Origin: a virus
Virus record (IMG/VR): IMGVR_UViG_3300032294_000946
Location: 1 to 49,670 of that record
Length of the DNA stretch: 49,670 nt
Direction: 5' to 3' (one strand)
The notes beneath the pieces were generated by a model. The model made no database searches and was not told the DNA's origin. It worked only from the letters and a program-made list of their open reading frames with translations. The translations under genes and the position numbers were made by a program. This document shows, piece after piece, positions 14,033 to 25,100 of the stretch (its first letter is position 1; each line of letters opens with the position of its first letter).

Positions 14033-16572
14033 TGGATTTTTCTATAGAAGATATTGTATCTAATTTTATCGAAAACCAGTTCCCACGTATTTACAGGGAA
14101 CAGGGTGAAGACTTTGTCATCTTTACAAAGGCTTATTATGAATGGTTGGAAAATAAAGAATCTTTTAAAGATGTAGACGGTCATTACGTAAAACCGCCAA
14201 TCTATCAAGCTAGAAAGCTCTTAAATTATAGAGACATTGACGACACGTATGATGAATTTCTAGAGCATTTTCAACAGAAATATCTTTATGGTATTCCATT
14301 CAGTATTATTGTTAATAAAAGATTTTTGCTGAAGCACATCCTTGACGTTTATCGTTCTAAAGGAACTATACAGTGTTATAGACTTTTATTCAAACTTATT
14401 TACGATCAGGATGTTGAAGTATATCTACCAGGCAAAGATATATTAAAACCATCAGACGGTACATGGTATACACCTAGATATCTGGAGTTATCAAATAAAG
14501 GCGACCACCAAAGTTTCATTGGTCAAACTATTATTGGTGTTACTTCTAAAGTAACTGCAGTTGTTGAAGGGTTTACTCGCGAAAGCGTATACCGCGATAA
14601 AATTAATATTATGTATTTGTCAAATGTGTTCCCACGTGGAGCAGATTTTATTGTTGGCGAAGCTATAGTTTTGGCTGGAGATGATGATGATGTCGCCAAA
14701 ATTATGGAAGGACCAAGAGTACTAGGTTCATTAAAAACAATAGATATTTTGAACGGTGGTAACCAATTCGTTCTAGGCGATCTTTTAAAGATTGAACATA
14801 ACGATCCTTATAGTAACACTGTTGACTCTTTTGGTGTTGGTGGTATTGTAAGAGTTATTGAACTGACTAAAAGTCGTGGTCAGATGGTATTTGATATTGT
14901 TGAACCAGGTTTCGGTTTTACTGCAAACGCTAATATTTTTCTGTATAATAATCCTTATGATAAACTTGGTCACGGCGCTGGGTTTTCTTTAAATACTCTG
15001 TACCTTAGAAAAAAGATTTACTATAATACTGACCTTTGTATTGATTATTTAAATACAACTATTGATGCTGCACAGTATAATTTTCCTAAAGCTCCCACTG
15101 CTAATGTTCAAAGCAAGATAGGTCAAGTTTGGACGTATTCAAATAATGTATTCGGTTCTATTGAATCTATTACCAATGTAAGATCTGGCTTCGAATATCA
15201 GGCTGCAGCTAATGCTTTTGTTCGTTCAACTCTGTTATCAAATACTCTTTCTGGTAATATTAGATACGAACAATCTTGGAGCCTTTATGATATTTCTTAT
15301 AGAGGTACAGCAGAAGGTTATCAAAATACTGATGTTATTACTGTTTATTCCGATGGCCCAGATTCTAATTTAGTTTCTAATGCTGTTGTGACTATAACTA
15401 CTAACTCTGTTGGTGGTGATTTACGATTGAATGTAGTTAATATTGGTAGAGGATTTAGTAACGTACAAGATGTTGTTATATCTTGTAATACTTCTACTGG
15501 TAACGAAATTGAATTTGCAGCAGCTTTTCTTACCCCTGTTATTGGAACTAATACAGACTTTCAGTATGTGTTCGATGACAACGATATTGTAGAATTAACT
15601 GATAATACTTCTGCATTTAGACCTACAAAAGATCTTATAATGATCAAAAAAGTTGTTAATGCAACTTGTATGTTCTTGTATGGAGATGTTTCAGCTAACT
15701 CTACTGCAAACTCAGCTTATAAAGTTGCTCCTGTAATTATGCCTGCGCAGTTTACTGCTAATGAAGCAGATAAATTTGTTTCTGGAACTTCTTCTTTTAA
15801 TATCAGCAGAAGACTTAAAAGCAGTGGCGATCGAAAGGTTATGGCTGGTACTAATGACTTTATCAGTGTAGAACCTACAAGTGGTAATAGCGTTGTAAAG
15901 ACCGTAAATCTTGTTGATTCTGGTAAAGGTTATCTGGATGGTGAGCTTGTAAAGGCTTATCTGTATGCAGGTATTTCTAATAATATTCAGATCATTAATA
16001 GCGGAGAGAACTATCAAAACACTGATGTTATTATTTTCTCTGGCGGTTCTCCTTCGACTTATGCTTCTGGCAGAGTCATAACTGACGAAAACGGCGGTGT
16101 TGTTGGAACTATTCTGTTTAAGCATGGTTCTGGTTACCAATCTATCCCAACTCTTACAGTAAAATCTTTCAAAGGAAAAGGAGCAGTATTAGAAGCTCAA
16201 CTTACAGAATTTGACAGTAAAAGAGTTGTTACAGGTAGGGTAAGAACCAGAGGTTCGGGTCTGGGAAGAGGTTTCTGGACAACGAACAAAGGATTTCTTG
16301 ATGATAATAAATACATACAAGATAGTTATTATTATCAAGATTACTCTTATGAGATTCAGACAGGGCTTACACTAGATAGATATAAAGACGTTTTATATAA
16401 CACTTTCCATCCATCAGGTTCAGAAATGTTTGGAAAGTTTATCATGTATGAGGGCGGGGCGTCTATAGTTGATATTCTTTATGAATCTACTATTGCTGAC
16501 TTCAATGACGACGCTACTTGCGATAGCACTTATATTACTTCTGACAGCACTTTGCTTGTCAACCAAGGATAA
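14032..16572 (+). CDS. 7: Baseplate wedge protein gp7-like
   Basis: The 846-aa protein follows gp6, where gp7 is expected (T4 gp7 is 1032 aa). The N-terminal ~140 residues (FIENQFPRIYREQGEDFVIF, KAYYEWLENKE, KHILDVYRSKGTIQCYRLLF) resemble the P2 gpI/gp7 wedge core. The rest is a chain of beta-rich repeats with recurring GYxNTDVI motifs at about residues 428 and 660 and GxGF/GxGY turns, typical of marine T4-type versions. gp7 binds gp6 and gp25 and carries peripheral gp8 and gp10. The symbol is assigned by position and N-terminus, and the C-terminal repeats may be a phage-specific arm. Confidence 0.65.
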   Translation: MDFSIEDIVSNFIENQFPRIYREQGEDFVIFTKAYYEWLENKESFKDVDGHYVKPPIYQARKLLNYRDIDDTYDEFLEHFQQKYLYGIPFSIIVNKRFLLKHILDVYRSKGTIQCYRLLFKLIYDQDVEVYLPGKDILKPSDGTWYTPRYLELSNKGDHQSFIGQTIIGVTSKVTAVVEGFTRESVYRDKINIMYLSNVFPRGADFIVGEAIVLAGDDDDVAKIMEGPRVLGSLKTIDILNGGNQFVLGDLLKIEHNDPYSNTVDSFGVGGIVRVIELTKSRGQMVFDIVEPGFGFTANANIFLYNNPYDKLGHGAGFSLNTLYLRKKIYYNTDLCIDYLNTTIDAAQYNFPKAPTANVQSKIGQVWTYSNNVFGSIESITNVRSGFEYQAAANAFVRSTLLSNTLSGNIRYEQSWSLYDISYRGTAEGYQNTDVITVYSDGPDSNLVSNAVVTITTNSVGGDLRLNVVNIGRGFSNVQDVVISCNTSTGNEIEFAAAFLTPVIGTNTDFQYVFDDNDIVELTDNTSAFRPTKDLIMIKKVVNATCMFLYGDVSANSTANSAYKVAPVIMPAQFTANEADKFVSGTSSFNISRRLKSSGDRKVMAGTNDFISVEPTSGNSVVKTVNLVDSGKGYLDGELVKAYLYAGISNNIQIINSGENYQNTDVIIFSGGSPSTYASGRVITDENGGVVGTILFKHGSGYQSIPTLTVKSFKGKGAVLEAQLTEFDSKRVVTGRVRTRGSGLGRGFWTTNKGFLDDNKYIQDSYYYQDYSYEIQTGLTLDRYKDVLYNTFHPSGSEMFGKFIMYEGGASIVDILYESTIADFNDDATCDSTYITSDSTLLVNQG

Positions 16573-16586
16573 AAGAGGATACGAAT

Positions 16587-19136
16587 TTGTCAAGACAAAT
16601 AATTGATATCGGTGTAACACCAAACGACGGTACAGGCGATCCGCTTCGCACAGCGATGATCAAAATAAACGATAACTTTTCAGAGATATATGGAAGTTAT
16701 ACGGCTACTGGACCTATTATCGTTGCGTCTGATACATCTAATACTACTATAACAGATAAAAGAATTACTGTAAGTCGTCTTGAACTTGCTAATGGCCTTT
16801 ACATAAATTCTTCTACTTTATTTGTCAACTCAAACAATTATTTCTCGACAGCGAATGGACTTGTAACTTCTAATTTAGCCGTTGGATATTATGTAAGATC
16901 AAATGGTCAGAATGTTACAGTTTCTACTCCAGACGGTTCTGTTACTGTTATTTCTGGTAATAATGTTCTTGCGTGCACTTTTTCTGTTGCTGGCGGTCTT
17001 ACTATTGATAACACTGGAATCAAAACTTCTGGTGGAAACATATTCGGTTCTAATAATATCGTAACATCTAATTTGACTATCGGCACAGTCAATATTAATC
17101 CTAACTCTCTTATCAATAAAAATACTATAATTGGCGCTGCTAGCGTAAATTCTATTGCTATCAATGGCCAAGATATTTACGCTAATAGTAGCATTAGAGT
17201 TGGTGATAAAACTACTATTACTCCTTCTGCTATTCAGACTAACGGTCTCGGTATCGGTTCTGTTGCAGTAACAATGGATAACATTACTGTCGGAGGTACT
17301 ACTCCGGCAGGAGGAATAACATTAGACGGCCAGGGTATTCTTGCCCCAGCAGCTACAGTAAACGGAGAAATTTTCTGTTTATCTTTGAGAGCCAAAGAGC
17401 TTCATGTTGATGAACAGGTTATTGATAAACTTGTGACTGATTCTATTCAAATTGGTGATTACAGTTTCATCAATTCGAACTCTATGTCTACACAAAACGC
17501 TTATTTTACAACAGTTTCTTCGTATAACACAACAGTAAATAATCAGCTTATAGTCGGAAATACGGTTTTCATCAGTGCATTTAGCGTAACAGTTCCTTCT
17601 CTTGCAGCTAATGGACTCGTGTCAGCTGACAGATTCAAAGCTAATGGTTCTTTGGTCTGTAATTCGGCAAGTATAGCTGGTGGCTTAGTAAACATAGATA
17701 ATAATGGAATTAGTGCTAATAAATTTACTACTGTTGAGTTTAACAGCCCTATTGTAAATGTTGATACTATGCTAACTGTTGGCAGTAAGATAGTATTAAG
17801 CGGCGGCGTTGCTAATGTAGACACAGTTCGTGCTTCTAATAAAATTGTAGTAGATAATGGAACTGGTTTAGGTGTGATAGAAATGGGTTCTGATGGAGCT
17901 TTCAGAACTGGTGAAAACGTTCTAAACTTTTACGGTTTAAGATTAGGTATTGCGAATCAACAGCAAATACAGATTAGTTCAGACCTTTTTGGTCTTTATT
18001 TACCAGGTTCAGAAAATCCTGTGCTTACTATTGCTCCTACAAACGGAGGACAGCTAGCTGTAGGCACAACTGTTGTAAACTCTACTTCTATCTATACTGA
18101 TAATTTCAGCGCCGCTAATTTTGCAGTAAATTCGCTTAAAGTTGCGAGCACAGATATTAACAGCGGTGGTGTGAACACTAATTTTATAGCAGCAGCTAAT
18201 TCAAATATCACTAAAGGTTTGATTGGAGGCATAAACTTTGCTTCTAATGTTATGTCTATTGGGGCCGCTTCGTTCAATGGAACAGGCGTTTATATAGCAG
18301 GCGGACCAGTAGTAAATACTTCTGGTATTTACGCTACCGCTGTTTTTGCTAACGGTGATATCGGAACTCCAGGTCAGGTTCTTACTACTGATGGTTCTAA
18401 AACTTATTGGTCTACTGTTATTGGCGGAGATCCTGATGCGCTGAAATCAAGAAACAATCTTTCTGATCTTTCTAATGTTGTGACTGCAAGAAATAATCTT
18501 GAAGTCCCAGATATTAGAGGCGATGGAGCAACGGGCACATGGAATATTGGTATCAGTGGTCGAGCTGCAACAGCAGGAAGAGCTGATTCAGCAGCTACAG
18601 TAGATAGTGTAAATAATGGCGATTTATATATTACTTCTAACCAGCTGAACTCTGGATTTAATACTGATGCTGCATCAGAACTAGCTATTAACTATTTTGG
18701 TTATCAGACAGGGACTTCTCAATTTAGAGATTTAAGAATTTTTGATGGTAAAAACCAAACCACTGCTTGGTTCCAAGGTAGTACAAGAAACTTTTACAGT
18801 TACGGAGACGTAACAGCATATTATTCATCAGATATTTCATTGAAAGAAAATATAACACCTATAAAAGACGCATTAGCTAAGGTAATGAGCGTTTCAGGCG
18901 TTAATTTTGACTGGAAAGATGATTACCTTAAAGAACTACCAGATGATGACTATTTTAACAGAAAACACGATGTAGGCTTTTTAGCTCAAGAAATCGAAAA
19001 GATTTTACCAGAGGCTGTTGCCACTCGACCTAATGGTATTAAAGCTGTTAGATACGAAAGAGTTATTCCTCTGCTGTTAGAAGCAATCAAAGATCTCAAA
19101 AAAGAGATTAATGGTATGAAAAAGGATAAAGCGTAA
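16587..19136 (+). CDS. Tail fibre protein with C-terminal S74 intramolecular chaperone
   Basis: The 849-aa protein starts at TTG 16587 with AGAGGA eight bases upstream; no ATG is suitably placed. The N-terminal block (IDIGVTPNDGTGDPLRTAMI, KINDNFSEIYG) is a common marine-phage fibre anchor. Residues ~45-580 are long strand-turn repeats (VNSTSIYTDNFSAANF style) typical of beta-prism shafts. The collar motif ANGDIGTPGQVLTTDG is at ~589-604. Residues ~747-849 are a peptidase S74/endosialidase chaperone: SSDISLKENI, DVGFLAQEIEKILPEAV, then a helical tail. The chaperone trimerises the fibre and usually cleaves itself off at the Ser-Asp site with Lys753 nearby. It probably recognises or leads to the receptor. 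Confidence 0.85.
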   Translation: MSRQIIDIGVTPNDGTGDPLRTAMIKINDNFSEIYGSYTATGPIIVASDTSNTTITDKRITVSRLELANGLYINSSTLFVNSNNYFSTANGLVTSNLAVGYYVRSNGQNVTVSTPDGSVTVISGNNVLACTFSVAGGLTIDNTGIKTSGGNIFGSNNIVTSNLTIGTVNINPNSLINKNTIIGAASVNSIAINGQDIYANSSIRVGDKTTITPSAIQTNGLGIGSVAVTMDNITVGGTTPAGGITLDGQGILAPAATVNGEIFCLSLRAKELHVDEQVIDKLVTDSIQIGDYSFINSNSMSTQNAYFTTVSSYNTTVNNQLIVGNTVFISAFSVTVPSLAANGLVSADRFKANGSLVCNSASIAGGLVNIDNNGISANKFTTVEFNSPIVNVDTMLTVGSKIVLSGGVANVDTVRASNKIVVDNGTGLGVIEMGSDGAFRTGENVLNFYGLRLGIANQQQIQISSDLFGLYLPGSENPVLTIAPTNGGQLAVGTTVVNSTSIYTDNFSAANFAVNSLKVASTDINSGGVNTNFIAAANSNITKGLIGGINFASNVMSIGAASFNGTGVYIAGGPVVNTSGIYATAVFANGDIGTPGQVLTTDGSKTYWSTVIGGDPDALKSRNNLSDLSNVVTARNNLEVPDIRGDGATGTWNIGISGRAATAGRADSAATVDSVNNGDLYITSNQLNSGFNTDAASELAINYFGYQTGTSQFRDLRIFDGKNQTTAWFQGSTRNFYSYGDVTAYYSSDISLKENITPIKDALAKVMSVSGVNFDWKDDYLKELPDDDYFNRKHDVGFLAQEIEKILPEAVATRPNGIKAVRYERVIPLLLEAIKDLKKEINGMKKDKA

Positions 19137-19838
19137 ATGCCAACGCCTTCATCGGGTCAAATATCCTTATCAGATATTGCTTATTTGGTTTATAAAAACA
19201 GAACTTATCAGACATCGTTTGGTAATTACGAAGTCAAATCTGTAATGAATAATGGTGTTGATAATATATCATTGAGTGCTGCATACAATAAACCAGTTCC
19301 AGGAAACAGTGGAACAACATACTATGTCGGCGGTAATTATAGTTTTCTAGTACCTCCATATGAAGTATTATCAGTAATTCTTGCTGGTGCAGGCGGTTCT
19401 GGTGGTTCTTATTGCGGAGGTCAGGTTTTTATTGGTTGTGTTAATTATTGCTGTTCTGGAGCAGGTAATCCAGGAGGAGATTCTTATTTCAATGGTATAT
19501 ACGCTTATGGTGGCGGAGGCGGTGCCTCTGCAGGTGGTGCAGCAGGCGCTCCGGGTGGTAATAATATAAATGGTAATAAAGGTGGTGGTGGTGCTAAAGG
19601 TTTAGGAAATACTAATCCAGCAGACACTAACTGTAATCAGGCTGCAGGAGCTGATGGTGGAGATGGTGGATATATAACATATGATTGGACAAAAGCAGTA
19701 ACGCCTGGTAATCCGGATTTTAACACTGTTATTAATTTTACTGTAGGTAGCCCAGGCGCTCCTGCAGGGACCAGTTGTCGAGATCAAAGAGGTGGTCAAG
19801 GAGCTAGTGGATATGTATATATAAGTTGGAGTAGTTAA
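19137..19838 (+). CDS. Glycine-rich tail fibre tip adhesin, copy 1
   Basis: The 233-aa protein begins with SSGQISLSDIAYLVYK, an N-terminal fibre-attachment motif, and an AAYNKPVPGNSG link. From residue ~62 there is a Gly-rich domain with runs such as GAGGSGGSYCGG, GGGGGASAGGAAGAPGG and GGGGAKG, ending GGQGASGYVYISWSS. The plan (strands separated by poly-Gly stretches, closing strand YVYISW) resembles the polyglycine-sandwich adhesins of T-even gp38 type. Seven cysteines, all in this domain, are unusual. It follows the S74 fibre without spacer and is followed by a partner protein. A paralogous pair lies at 32301-33384. Confidence 0.7.
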   Translation: MPTPSSGQISLSDIAYLVYKNRTYQTSFGNYEVKSVMNNGVDNISLSAAYNKPVPGNSGTTYYVGGNYSFLVPPYEVLSVILAGAGGSGGSYCGGQVFIGCVNYCCSGAGNPGGDSYFNGIYAYGGGGGASAGGAAGAPGGNNINGNKGGGGAKGLGNTNPADTNCNQAAGADGGDGGYITYDWTKAVTPGNPDFNTVINFTVGSPGAPAGTSCRDQRGGQGASGYVYISWSS

Positions 19839-20381
19839 ATGAATTTTCTAATTCAAATAGATAATGGGGTTCCTATTAATAACCCAGTATCCGAAGAGAA
19901 TCTTAGAATTTTTATTCCTAATTTGGACATAAATAATCCTCCTGCAGGTTGGGCAAGATTCGTAAGAACACCAATGCCAGAAATTCCAGATGGAGAAGTT
20001 TTAGACAAAATAACCTATAAATTAAGCTATACATTATCAGATTATTACGGAACTCCTACATACACTGATGAATATCATTTTGTTCCTATTTCTGATGAAA
20101 AGATAATAGAGCAAACAAAAGAGTTTGTGAGAAATTATAATGAAACTATGAAAAGAGTTATGGGTGCTCCGTATTCAGCCCCAGACGATGGAAATTTTTA
20201 TGTGTGGTCTAGGCATTCTAACTCTTGGATTAAAAAACCAAAAAATCTAGAAAAAATTTTGGATCAGTTTTATGCAAAATTAAAAGAATTTGGGTTAGAA
20301 AACGCTTCTCCAGAAGAAATAGAAAATCTTCAAGGAGAAAAAAGAATAGAACTCGAATCTATTGTTGATGAGATACAGTAA
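19839..20381 (+). CDS. Adhesin partner / fibre assembly protein, copy 1
   Basis: The 180-aa protein has an N-terminal domain FLIQIDNGVPINNPVSEENL ... DINNPPAGWARFVRTPMPEI ... DEYHFVPISDEK. This aligns by eye with residues ~49-135 of the protein at 32956 (LFIRVDENGKPIGHPI ... PKGFEPFKRILCPEI ... DKYIIRELSEEE). The C-terminal ~80 residues, containing NFYVWSRHSNSWIKKPKN and an acidic helix, are absent from the second copy. Both copies directly follow a glycine-rich adhesin, so a chaperone or assembly role for that adhesin is inferred. It overlaps the next gene (TAATG). Confidence 0.6.
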   Translation: MNFLIQIDNGVPINNPVSEENLRIFIPNLDINNPPAGWARFVRTPMPEIPDGEVLDKITYKLSYTLSDYYGTPTYTDEYHFVPISDEKIIEQTKEFVRNYNETMKRVMGAPYSAPDDGNFYVWSRHSNSWIKKPKNLEKILDQFYAKLKEFGLENASPEEIENLQGEKRIELESIVDEIQ

Positions 20382-20575
20382 TGGATACATTAGACGAAAA
20401 ATGGAAACAAAGGTTAGAAAAATCAAAACAGAGATTAGAAATATGTGTATCTTGTGATAGATTACAAAAAAATATCTATATGTGTAAAGAGTGTGGCTGT
20501 TTCATGAAAATTAAAGCTATGTTTCCTGAATCAGAGTGCCCTTTACACAAATGGAGTTTCTACAAAGAGCAATAA
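20381..20575 (+). CDS. Small Cys-rich zinc-ribbon-like protein
   Basis: The 64-aa protein has a Lys/Glu helix (residues 1-20) followed by Cys22-x2-Cys25, Cys35-x2-Cys38-x-Cys40 and Cys53-Pro-Leu-His56. This is a probable zinc site of two CxxC knuckles plus CPLH. Similar small proteins occur next to fibre genes in T4-type marine phages as far as I recall, with no assigned function. It overlaps the preceding gene's stop and precedes gp8. Possible roles are an assembly factor or a regulator; neither can be chosen from sequence. Confidence 0.65.
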   Translation: MDTLDEKWKQRLEKSKQRLEICVSCDRLQKNIYMCKECGCFMKIKAMFPESECPLHKWSFYKEQ

Positions 20576-20578
20576 ATA
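20571..20578 (+). promoter_or_regulatory. Possible late promoter before gp8 (AATAAATA)
   Basis: AATAAATA differs at one position from TATAAATA and lies about 30 bp before the gp8 ATG at 20609, in a 33-bp gap that interrupts an otherwise overlapping gene series. It overlaps the preceding stop codon (TAA), so part of the match could be chance. Confidence 0.35.
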
Positions 20579-20608
20579 ATATACGTATTAATAGGTCAAA
20601 GGTTTAAA

Positions 20609-22162
20609 ATGGGAAAACTTACGGTCACATATAAGAAAGCTATGTATGATGAGTTAGTAGACTCTATTAAGGGTAATACATCTCAATATTACGCCTTTGC
20701 CTCTCATCCTATTCCTCTTCCGGCTAACACATCTCCTCCAGCTGTGTCTAATGATGATTATTCAGTAGATTTCTTGAATAACTGGCATATGCTTTTCGGT
20801 AAAAGGCTTCAGGCAAAAGATTTAGCTCCTATAGTATTTAAAAACCTTTGGACGCCTGGTCAGATTTGGGACAAATACGACAACACTTCTCAGACTCTTT
20901 ATAGTAATAATAGATTCTATTGTTTGGCTCCTCCTACTGACCCAGAAGGAGATTATTATTTCTATAAATGTATTGATAATAATAACGGTAAGCCTTCTAC
21001 TAAAAATCCAGCTTCTATTGGCACACCTATGCAGCCAACTACATTCGAAACAGTAGATGATTACAAATGGAGATATATTTGTAAAATTTCTGTAGACGAT
21101 TTTGCCAAATTTTCTACTGCTGATTTTGCTCCTATTTTTCCAGACCCAGTTATCGTAGCGGATGCTATGTCGTATTCGTGTATAGATAATATCATTGTTG
21201 CGAACTCAGGCATTGGTTATGAAACTTATCACGATGGTGTAGTTGAATCTATCACTAATACTACAGTTATTGAGATATCTAATACAGCTTATAACCAGTC
21301 TCAACATTACGTCAACAATGCGATTTATTTCTATAATGATACTACTTCTACAGGTCAGATATTTGGAGTAAAAGATTACTTTATCAGTAATCTCAGAAAA
21401 TTCGTTCTTCTTGATTCTCCAGCGAACACAGACATTATTTCTCCTGGAACAACAAGATATTCAATAGCACCAAAGGTTGTTATAGAATCAGATGGTGTCT
21501 CGCCGTTGGCTAGATCTATTATCAATGCTACGGCTAACAGTGTAAATAATATCATTATTTTAAGTCCAGGTTCGGATATTACCTGGTGTAATGTGTCTAT
21601 TCAGTCTAACACAAACTATGGTTATGGTGTTAATGTTTATGCTATCGTTCCTCCTCCTGGTGGTCATGGATCTAAACCTGCTATAGAATTGAATATGCAA
21701 GGGTATGGTATTAATATCACTTTTTCTAAAAACGAGGGCAATACCATACCTACCGATGGTGTATTATATAACAAAGTAGGTATCATAAAAGATCCATATT
21801 CTCTTGCTAATAACGCATCAAAGGGCACATATTTCAATAATGATACCTTTAACCAGCTATTAGTAGCCAATGTGCAATATACATTCCAGAGAGGTCAGTC
21901 AATTTTCGGAGCTAATACTGGTTCTAGAGGCTATGTCGTGTTTGCTAATAGCACACAAATGTGGCTCACCGGAGATAAGACTTTTGTAAACGGAGAAACA
22001 TTAAAAAATGCCAATGGTACTCTGCAGGGCAAAATAACAAGTATTGTCCATTTAGGGGATATCTATACTAAAGAATTGACTCCTCTTTACGCACAGAATA
22101 TAAATAATATTGAAAGATCTAACAAACAGAGCGAGACTTATAAACTGGTTCTGCGAATTTAA
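20609..22162 (+). CDS. 8: Baseplate wedge protein gp8
   Basis: The 517-aa product carries the gp8 pattern: NNWHMLFGKRLQAKDLAPIV (T4 'MWTHMMGTVKVLPSMLDAVI'), FYCLAPPTDPEGDYYFYKC and FETVDDYKWRYICKISVDD. These correspond to the T4 segments around 'VYRCLD' and 'DGYVWEYLFEI'. gp8 is a peripheral wedge protein linking gp7 and gp10. It is about 180 residues longer than T4 gp8 (334 aa); the additional length is C-terminal and beta-rich (ANSGIGYETYHDG, RGQSIFGANTGSRGYVVFAN), sharing style with the gp7-like repeats. Arginine codons are mostly AGA. Confidence 0.8.
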   Translation: MGKLTVTYKKAMYDELVDSIKGNTSQYYAFASHPIPLPANTSPPAVSNDDYSVDFLNNWHMLFGKRLQAKDLAPIVFKNLWTPGQIWDKYDNTSQTLYSNNRFYCLAPPTDPEGDYYFYKCIDNNNGKPSTKNPASIGTPMQPTTFETVDDYKWRYICKISVDDFAKFSTADFAPIFPDPVIVADAMSYSCIDNIIVANSGIGYETYHDGVVESITNTTVIEISNTAYNQSQHYVNNAIYFYNDTTSTGQIFGVKDYFISNLRKFVLLDSPANTDIISPGTTRYSIAPKVVIESDGVSPLARSIINATANSVNNIIILSPGSDITWCNVSIQSNTNYGYGVNVYAIVPPPGGHGSKPAIELNMQGYGINITFSKNEGNTIPTDGVLYNKVGIIKDPYSLANNASKGTYFNNDTFNQLLVANVQYTFQRGQSIFGANTGSRGYVVFANSTQMWLTGDKTFVNGETLKNANGTLQGKITSIVHLGDIYTKELTPLYAQNINNIERSNKQSETYKLVLRI

Positions 22163-22176
22163 TACAAGGATATGAA

Positions 22177-25100
22177 ATGCCTTTAGAAACAAACTTTAAC
22201 GTCTCACCATTTTTCGACGATTACGATCCTAATAAAAAATATTACAGAATTCTTTATCGTCCATCGGTAGCCGTTCAAGCTCGTGAACTAACACAGACTC
22301 AGACAATAATTCAGAACCAGATTGAGAAGTTTGCAAGTCATATTTTCCTTGATGGTTCACGTGTAGATGGTTGTAATCCAACCATCATTCCTAATCTCGA
22401 TTTCGTTCGTGTTCAGGACAAATTTATTGGTAACAACGAGTTATTCATTGAGGATATTCCTACAAACTGCCTGCTAGTTGGTAATACTTCTGGTGTTCGC
22501 GCGACTATTGAAGTCGCTAAAGAAGGTCTAGTTATCAACTATCCAAATACTAACCGTTTCTATGTAAAGTATATTTCAACAGGTAGTCAAGTTGGTAACG
22601 TATATTATACAACCTTTGCTAATGGCGAAGAGATAGACATTTATAACGATTTTCAAGATAAGTTTGCAGAACTAGATCCAGATAACATTGTTTATAAAAC
22701 TAAAGTTATTTCCACTAACAGCACAATTCTAGCTGTTGGTAAGGGTTATGGATTTAAGATCGAAGACGGCGTTATATACCAAAAAGGTTATTTTCAGCTT
22801 ATTGATTCACAAAAAATAGTTATTCGTGACTATGACCAAAATACTTTCAATACAGTTGTTGGTTTTGAAACAGAAGAAGAAATAGTCACAGAAAATCAAG
22901 ATCCTTCTCTGACTGATAACGCTCTTGGTTATCCAAACGAAAATGCTCCAGGTGCTTATCGTTTAAAATTGAATCCTATTATTGTTGCTCGAGATAAAGA
23001 CAAAATCTCAAACAACGATCCGTTCTTCGCTCTTTTCGAGTTCTCGAATATCACTGGCGAGCTTCTGATCAACCGTTCGGACGACCCGTATAATAGATTC
23101 GGTGAATTCGTTGCTGCTAGAACTTACGACGAATCCGGAGATTATGTAACTAGACCGTTTCTTGTAGAAGCCACTGATTCTGATAACGCTTCTAAGTTTG
23201 CTTATAGAGTTTCTGCAGGTAAAGGTTATGTTCATGGTAAATCTGTAGAATATATCGCTTCAAGAGCAATTGAAGCGGACAAGTCAATATCAACAAATTT
23301 TGCTAAGAATCAGAACATTACTGCAAACTATGGTAACTTTATTAGAGTAAAACAGTTTGCTGGTATTGCTCCTCTTTCTAATCTTCAGCAGATCAATATC
23401 TATAACGCTCCTCAAGAAGCTATTACTAGAGGGTACCCTTCTGCACCATCAGGAACTCTTGTTGGAACTGCTAAAATCAAATCTGTCATTTATGATGGTG
23501 GTGTAGCAGGAACGCCAGAATGCACATTCCGTCTATATCTAACTGATATTCAGATGAATCCAGGATATAGTTTTGCTGGTTCAGCAAAATCTTTTGCTCT
23601 AGATAATGGTCCATTTGGAGATTTCTATTGTGACACCGTTATTGATCCATTTAGTAAATCGGTTCTTGATCAAACTGGTAAGCTATCTTTAGTTCTACCG
23701 TTTGGTAAGAAGGCTGTAAAGAGCCTTATGGTCAATGGCGACTATGATACAAACTTCTATTTCAGAACTTCAGTAGCCACTCAGGTTTCAACTAATGGCT
23801 TCATTGCTGTAACTACAAGCAGTTCGCATCCAGGTGGTGTTGATGCTATTGGTTATAGCGCAGGACCTCTTGGCGACGCTTTAGAGAAGCAACTTATTGT
23901 AACTCTGAAAACTTCGGTTGTTACTTCAAATTTCTCTGGTGTAACAGCGAATGTGTTCCAATTCCCAGCTAATAGCGGAATATATTACGCTAATATTTCT
24001 TCTGGGCAAATTGCAAGTTATTTCTATCCAGGCGAGCACATGTACCTGTCTGGTCAGAAATATCGTGTTGTCAATGTAACTAATAACTCAACTGTTCAGC
24101 TGGCTGGTACTCCTCCAGCTGGACCGGGACAGGCGTTTGCTAAGTTCTGGCCAGCTGGTTACGTGGTTCCTCTTGACAATAACATTTCCGGCGGTAGAAG
24201 AGAAGCTGTTGTTACAAGTCCAACTGCTATGGCTATTACATCGGGCGTTGGTAATACTTCTGCTCCTCTGACTTCTGCTGGCGATGTGACTGTTCAGCTT
24301 AGAATGAGTCGTAGTTCTGCCCAGGCTGCTAAGAAAGATGTTCTTAAGAACATATTAGTAAAACTAAATCTTTCTAATAATGCTGGTGGAGTTTCTGGTC
24401 CATGGAGACTAGGTCTTCCTGATGCTTATAGTATAAATGGTGTATGGGCTTCGTCTTCAGGATATACCACAGATACATCAGCTGATGTTACTAATATGTT
24501 CAGTTTGAATAGTGGTCAAAAAGACGAGATCTATGATCATGCTCAACTTTTCATCAAGCCTCAGTTTGCCAGAGCTCTACAATCAAAACCATTCGTTGTC
24601 GTTTCTCTGAATGTTTTCAGAGCAAATACTTCTACTGGTATTGGATTTTTCTCTGTAGATTCTTATCCAACTTCAAATGTTGTTCCTATTCCTGAAAACA
24701 ATATTTCATGGGCTGAGATTCCAATCTATAGATCGGGTTCTTCAGTATATGATCTAAGAGATTGTATTGATATCAGAGCAGTAAAGAGTAATACAGCAGT
24801 TTATACTTCTGATCTTGCTAGTGCTACCGTAAACCCACCAGTAACACAGACATTTATTCCAGGCGCTAGCTCTTATCTTGTAGAGCCAGATACTAATATT
24901 ACTTCGGATATTGAGTATTATCTTGGTCGTATCGATCTTGTTACTATTGGTGCTTCTGGTTCTCTAGGCGTTGTTCAAGGTGTGCCTTCTGAAAATCCAC
25001 GTGTTCCTATTGTCGACGTGGACGCTATGACTATCTGCACTGCATATGTGCCTCCTTTCCCAACACTTTCAGCTGCAGCTGGTGCGCAGTTCAAGAGAAC